A stretch of DNA of 64,000 nt from contig NC_081409.1 of the NCBI RefSeq assembly GCF_030272615.1, positions 20,896,260 to 20,960,259 on the forward strand. The letters are read 5' to 3'. Of this stretch, positions 62,101 to 64,000 are shown one piece after another (within the stretch, counting starts at the first letter, position 1; every line of letters starts with the position of its first letter). The stretch comes from Cryptomeria japonica. Taxonomy: Eukaryota > Streptophyta > Pinopsida > Cupressales > Cupressaceae. The position numbers and the translations under genes were made by a program. The notes under the pieces were generated by a model. It ran no database searches, was not told where the DNA came from, and was given only the letters and a program-made list of their open reading frames with translations.

Positions 62101-62444
62101 CACGAAGTTGTGGTACCAAAAAGGTGCCACACTTCAAAAAAAAATTAAATTGTCATAATGCGTGCACAATATGACCTTTTCAAACCACAAAAAAGCAGAA
62201 GTTTGCATTTTGGATGCATTCTGCACTCTCGAACCCACGTTTTGACAATTTGGGGTGCCATTTCTTGCACTCACCCTTTGTATAAGCCTTATATTGGGCA
62301 CTAAGTTGTCCATCTCTCATCAAAATTCTGCCACAACATCGAAGAGCTCGAAAAGGTATGTATTTTTGTTTTCTTATTGTCATTTTTTTTATTAATTTGA
62401 AGATTAAACTAGGTTTCTTGATTTGAATTTATTTTCATTATCAG
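62101..62444 (+). other. 5' flank and first intron of copy 2
   Basis: Starts where LINE similarity ends. It contains a GGTACC-n-GGTGCC-like palindrome near 62111 and a candidate non-coding exon ending 62355. Confidence 0.35.
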
Positions 62445-63935
62445 GAAATAAGATTAGACAAGAAAATGTTGAAAACACTCAATCACCTCCTCATGAAGAC
62501 CATATTGAAGAAGAAGCACATCAAAAACCTCCTACAATCCCTAGACATCCCATAGGTACACAAGAAAACCTATTAGGTCAAATAGAAAATAGCCAAAAAG
62601 ATCTTGAAGGTTTAATCACAAGGCTAAAAGATTCCACTAGAATAAAACCCCATAGGAAAAACCTTGCCAGTTATTTGCAATCTATTGTATCTCTCATACA
62701 ATCCATGAGTGGGCAAATAAATTTTTGGTCCAGTAAGAAGGAAGAACAAAAGTAATTTTATACTGACAAATTATCATATGTGGTAGTGAAGAAAAAGAAA
62801 ATTAATAAATTTGACTTGTGTGCTCTTTTTACAGACCCCCAAACGAATCAACCTTTACACCCTAGATGTAGGAGAATCCCTATTTATTGGTGTCATCATG
62901 AAGAAATTAAGAATAATTTTTGGGATAGGTGGTGGATGGTATTTGATCAGCCCCCATGCAATAATCATAAGGTACCCCAATACTTTTTGAGAAAACTGTA
63001 CTATGAGTTTGTCCTTGATGAGATCCTAAACTATTTTGATTTTCTAGATTTCCAAGGTGGAGGTGGGGGTTCCTCACATGATAGAGAGGGTGCACATCGT
63101 GTCCCAAATCTCCCACCAAGACCCTTGGCCAGACCTATGATGGAGCATGTTATCATTCCTTCCATTGTGAAGGAGAGTGTTGAGGTCGAAACTCTAGACT
63201 CCATTAGCTCACTCACTCAGACCCTTATACAATATGCTAGGCATCTAGTAGAGGGTGATGCGAGTGACGATGGTGATTCTTCTAGGCATTGAGTTCTAGT
63301 TCATTTATGTCAATCTTGTGGTTCTCTTTGCACTTATGATCCTAATTGTACTGAGAATGCATGTGCAGGAGCAGAGTTTACTACAGAGAACATTGTCATG
63401 ATAGAATCCTTGTTGAACAAAACATTTGGCATTGATACCTAGGTGAATTTAATTACAAGTTCATTTCATTATTTTTATTAAATCTTATATGTAAATTTAA
63501 TAATATATCTAAATTAGTAAATTATTATGATAAAAAATCAGGGTCAAAGTGTTCACAATACTAGCAACATTCCTGCAGCGCCCTTTTTCACGACTTCGTC
63601 GACTCCACAGGTATACAACGAGTGAAGAAATATAATTATTATATGTAGATAGTTGAACCTTATGTGAATGAGTTTCTAATTACTCAATTTGGATGTCAAA
63701 TAGTTTGATGCTAGAGCTTCAACATCAGCACCTTGTAGTGTATTTCATCAACAATCTTTTACCCTGGTAAGCAATTTATCTTTAATATTGTTATTAAATA
63801 ATATAGATAGTTTTGGTGATTGATCAATATACTTTGTTTAATTTTCAGATGTTGACATCAGAGACTCTTGTTGTTCACGTGTCAATGGAGCGTGGTGTTG
63901 CTACAGTAGTAGCAAGTTCAACTGCTTTGACATAA
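62445..63935 (+). pseudogene. Unknown multi-exon gene, FWDRWWMVF family, copy 2
   Basis: Second member of the family at 47846-49768. A likely non-coding first exon ends at 62355 (donor GTATGT). Coding segments: 62445-63442, 63542-63610, 63704-63766, 63849-63935. Matches to copy 1: ENT near the start, LFTDPQTNQPL, FWDRWWMVF, KLYYEFVL, NYFD, DFQGGGGG, a Cys pair in LCQSCGSLC, and a 69-bp exon of the same length. Broken: the position of the copy 1 ATG reads ATT, in-frame TAA at 62753, TGA at 63290 and TAG at 63440-63442. The last segment ends TAA directly before a GTATGA donor, so the gene probably continues past the window. No known domain recognised. Confidence 0.7.
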
Positions 63936-64000
63936 GTATGAGACATATTTGTAAATTTAGTAAATTTAGCATTACATTTGTTATCTTAATAATATATTAT

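Overview
This is nuclear DNA of a land plant. It is AT-rich, intron-bearing and mostly repeats, and only two protein genes look intact. The many LTR retrotransposons, including large copies without pol, the LINE and SINE remnants and the long satellite blocks fit a large, repeat-rich genome. A gymnosperm such as a conifer is my best guess, but nothing in the window proves the taxon.

Layout. 1-960: degraded copia-type LTR pieces. 1931-3100: an inverted repeat and a tandem duplication. 3310-11059 (minus): a complete 19-exon cullin gene of the CUL1 class (740 codons), with a tRNA-like remnant and a triplicated repeat in its introns and a possible 5'UTR exon near 12.5 kb. 13.1-13.4 kb: degenerate telomere-like DNA. 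15676-25969 (minus): a young 10.3-kb LTR element with near-identical LTRs and a 5-bp target duplication. It has a Gag nucleocapsid-like ORF but no capsid or pol. 30419-31664: a minus-strand Sirevirus-like LTR. 32259-38968 (plus): a second pol-less LTR element, nested in an older ORF. It carries a four-knuckle Gag remnant and an unknown ORF of about 1,130 codons. 39.7-40.05 kb: a copia RNase H remnant. 41.6-44.1 kb: a (GA)n / bidirectional minisatellite / (CT)n block. 44.3-50.1 kb: an ORF remnant on the plus strand broken by a ~365-bp satellite, facing a seven-exon minus-strand gene. 51.5-55.4 kb: minisatellites and a GC-rich hairpin. 57527-58393 (minus): an intact single-exon RING-H2 gene. 59.8-60.15 kb: a minus-strand copia LTR with primer-binding site. 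60.9-61.2 kb: tRNA-like SINE heads. 61.2-62.1 kb: a LINE ORF1 (DUF4283-like). 62.4-63.9 kb: a second copy of the seven-exon gene family.

The most novel objects are two. The first is the gene family seen twice (minus 47846-49768; plus 62445-63935). It has a FWDRWWMVF core, a shared exon pattern and no domain I recognise. The second is the large unknown ORF in the pol-less element at 32-39 kb. Both show stop codons where CAG or CAA is expected, consistent with C-to-T decay of methylated DNA. The cullin and the RING-H2 protein both belong to ubiquitin ligation, but nothing shows that they act together. All alignments were made by eye.
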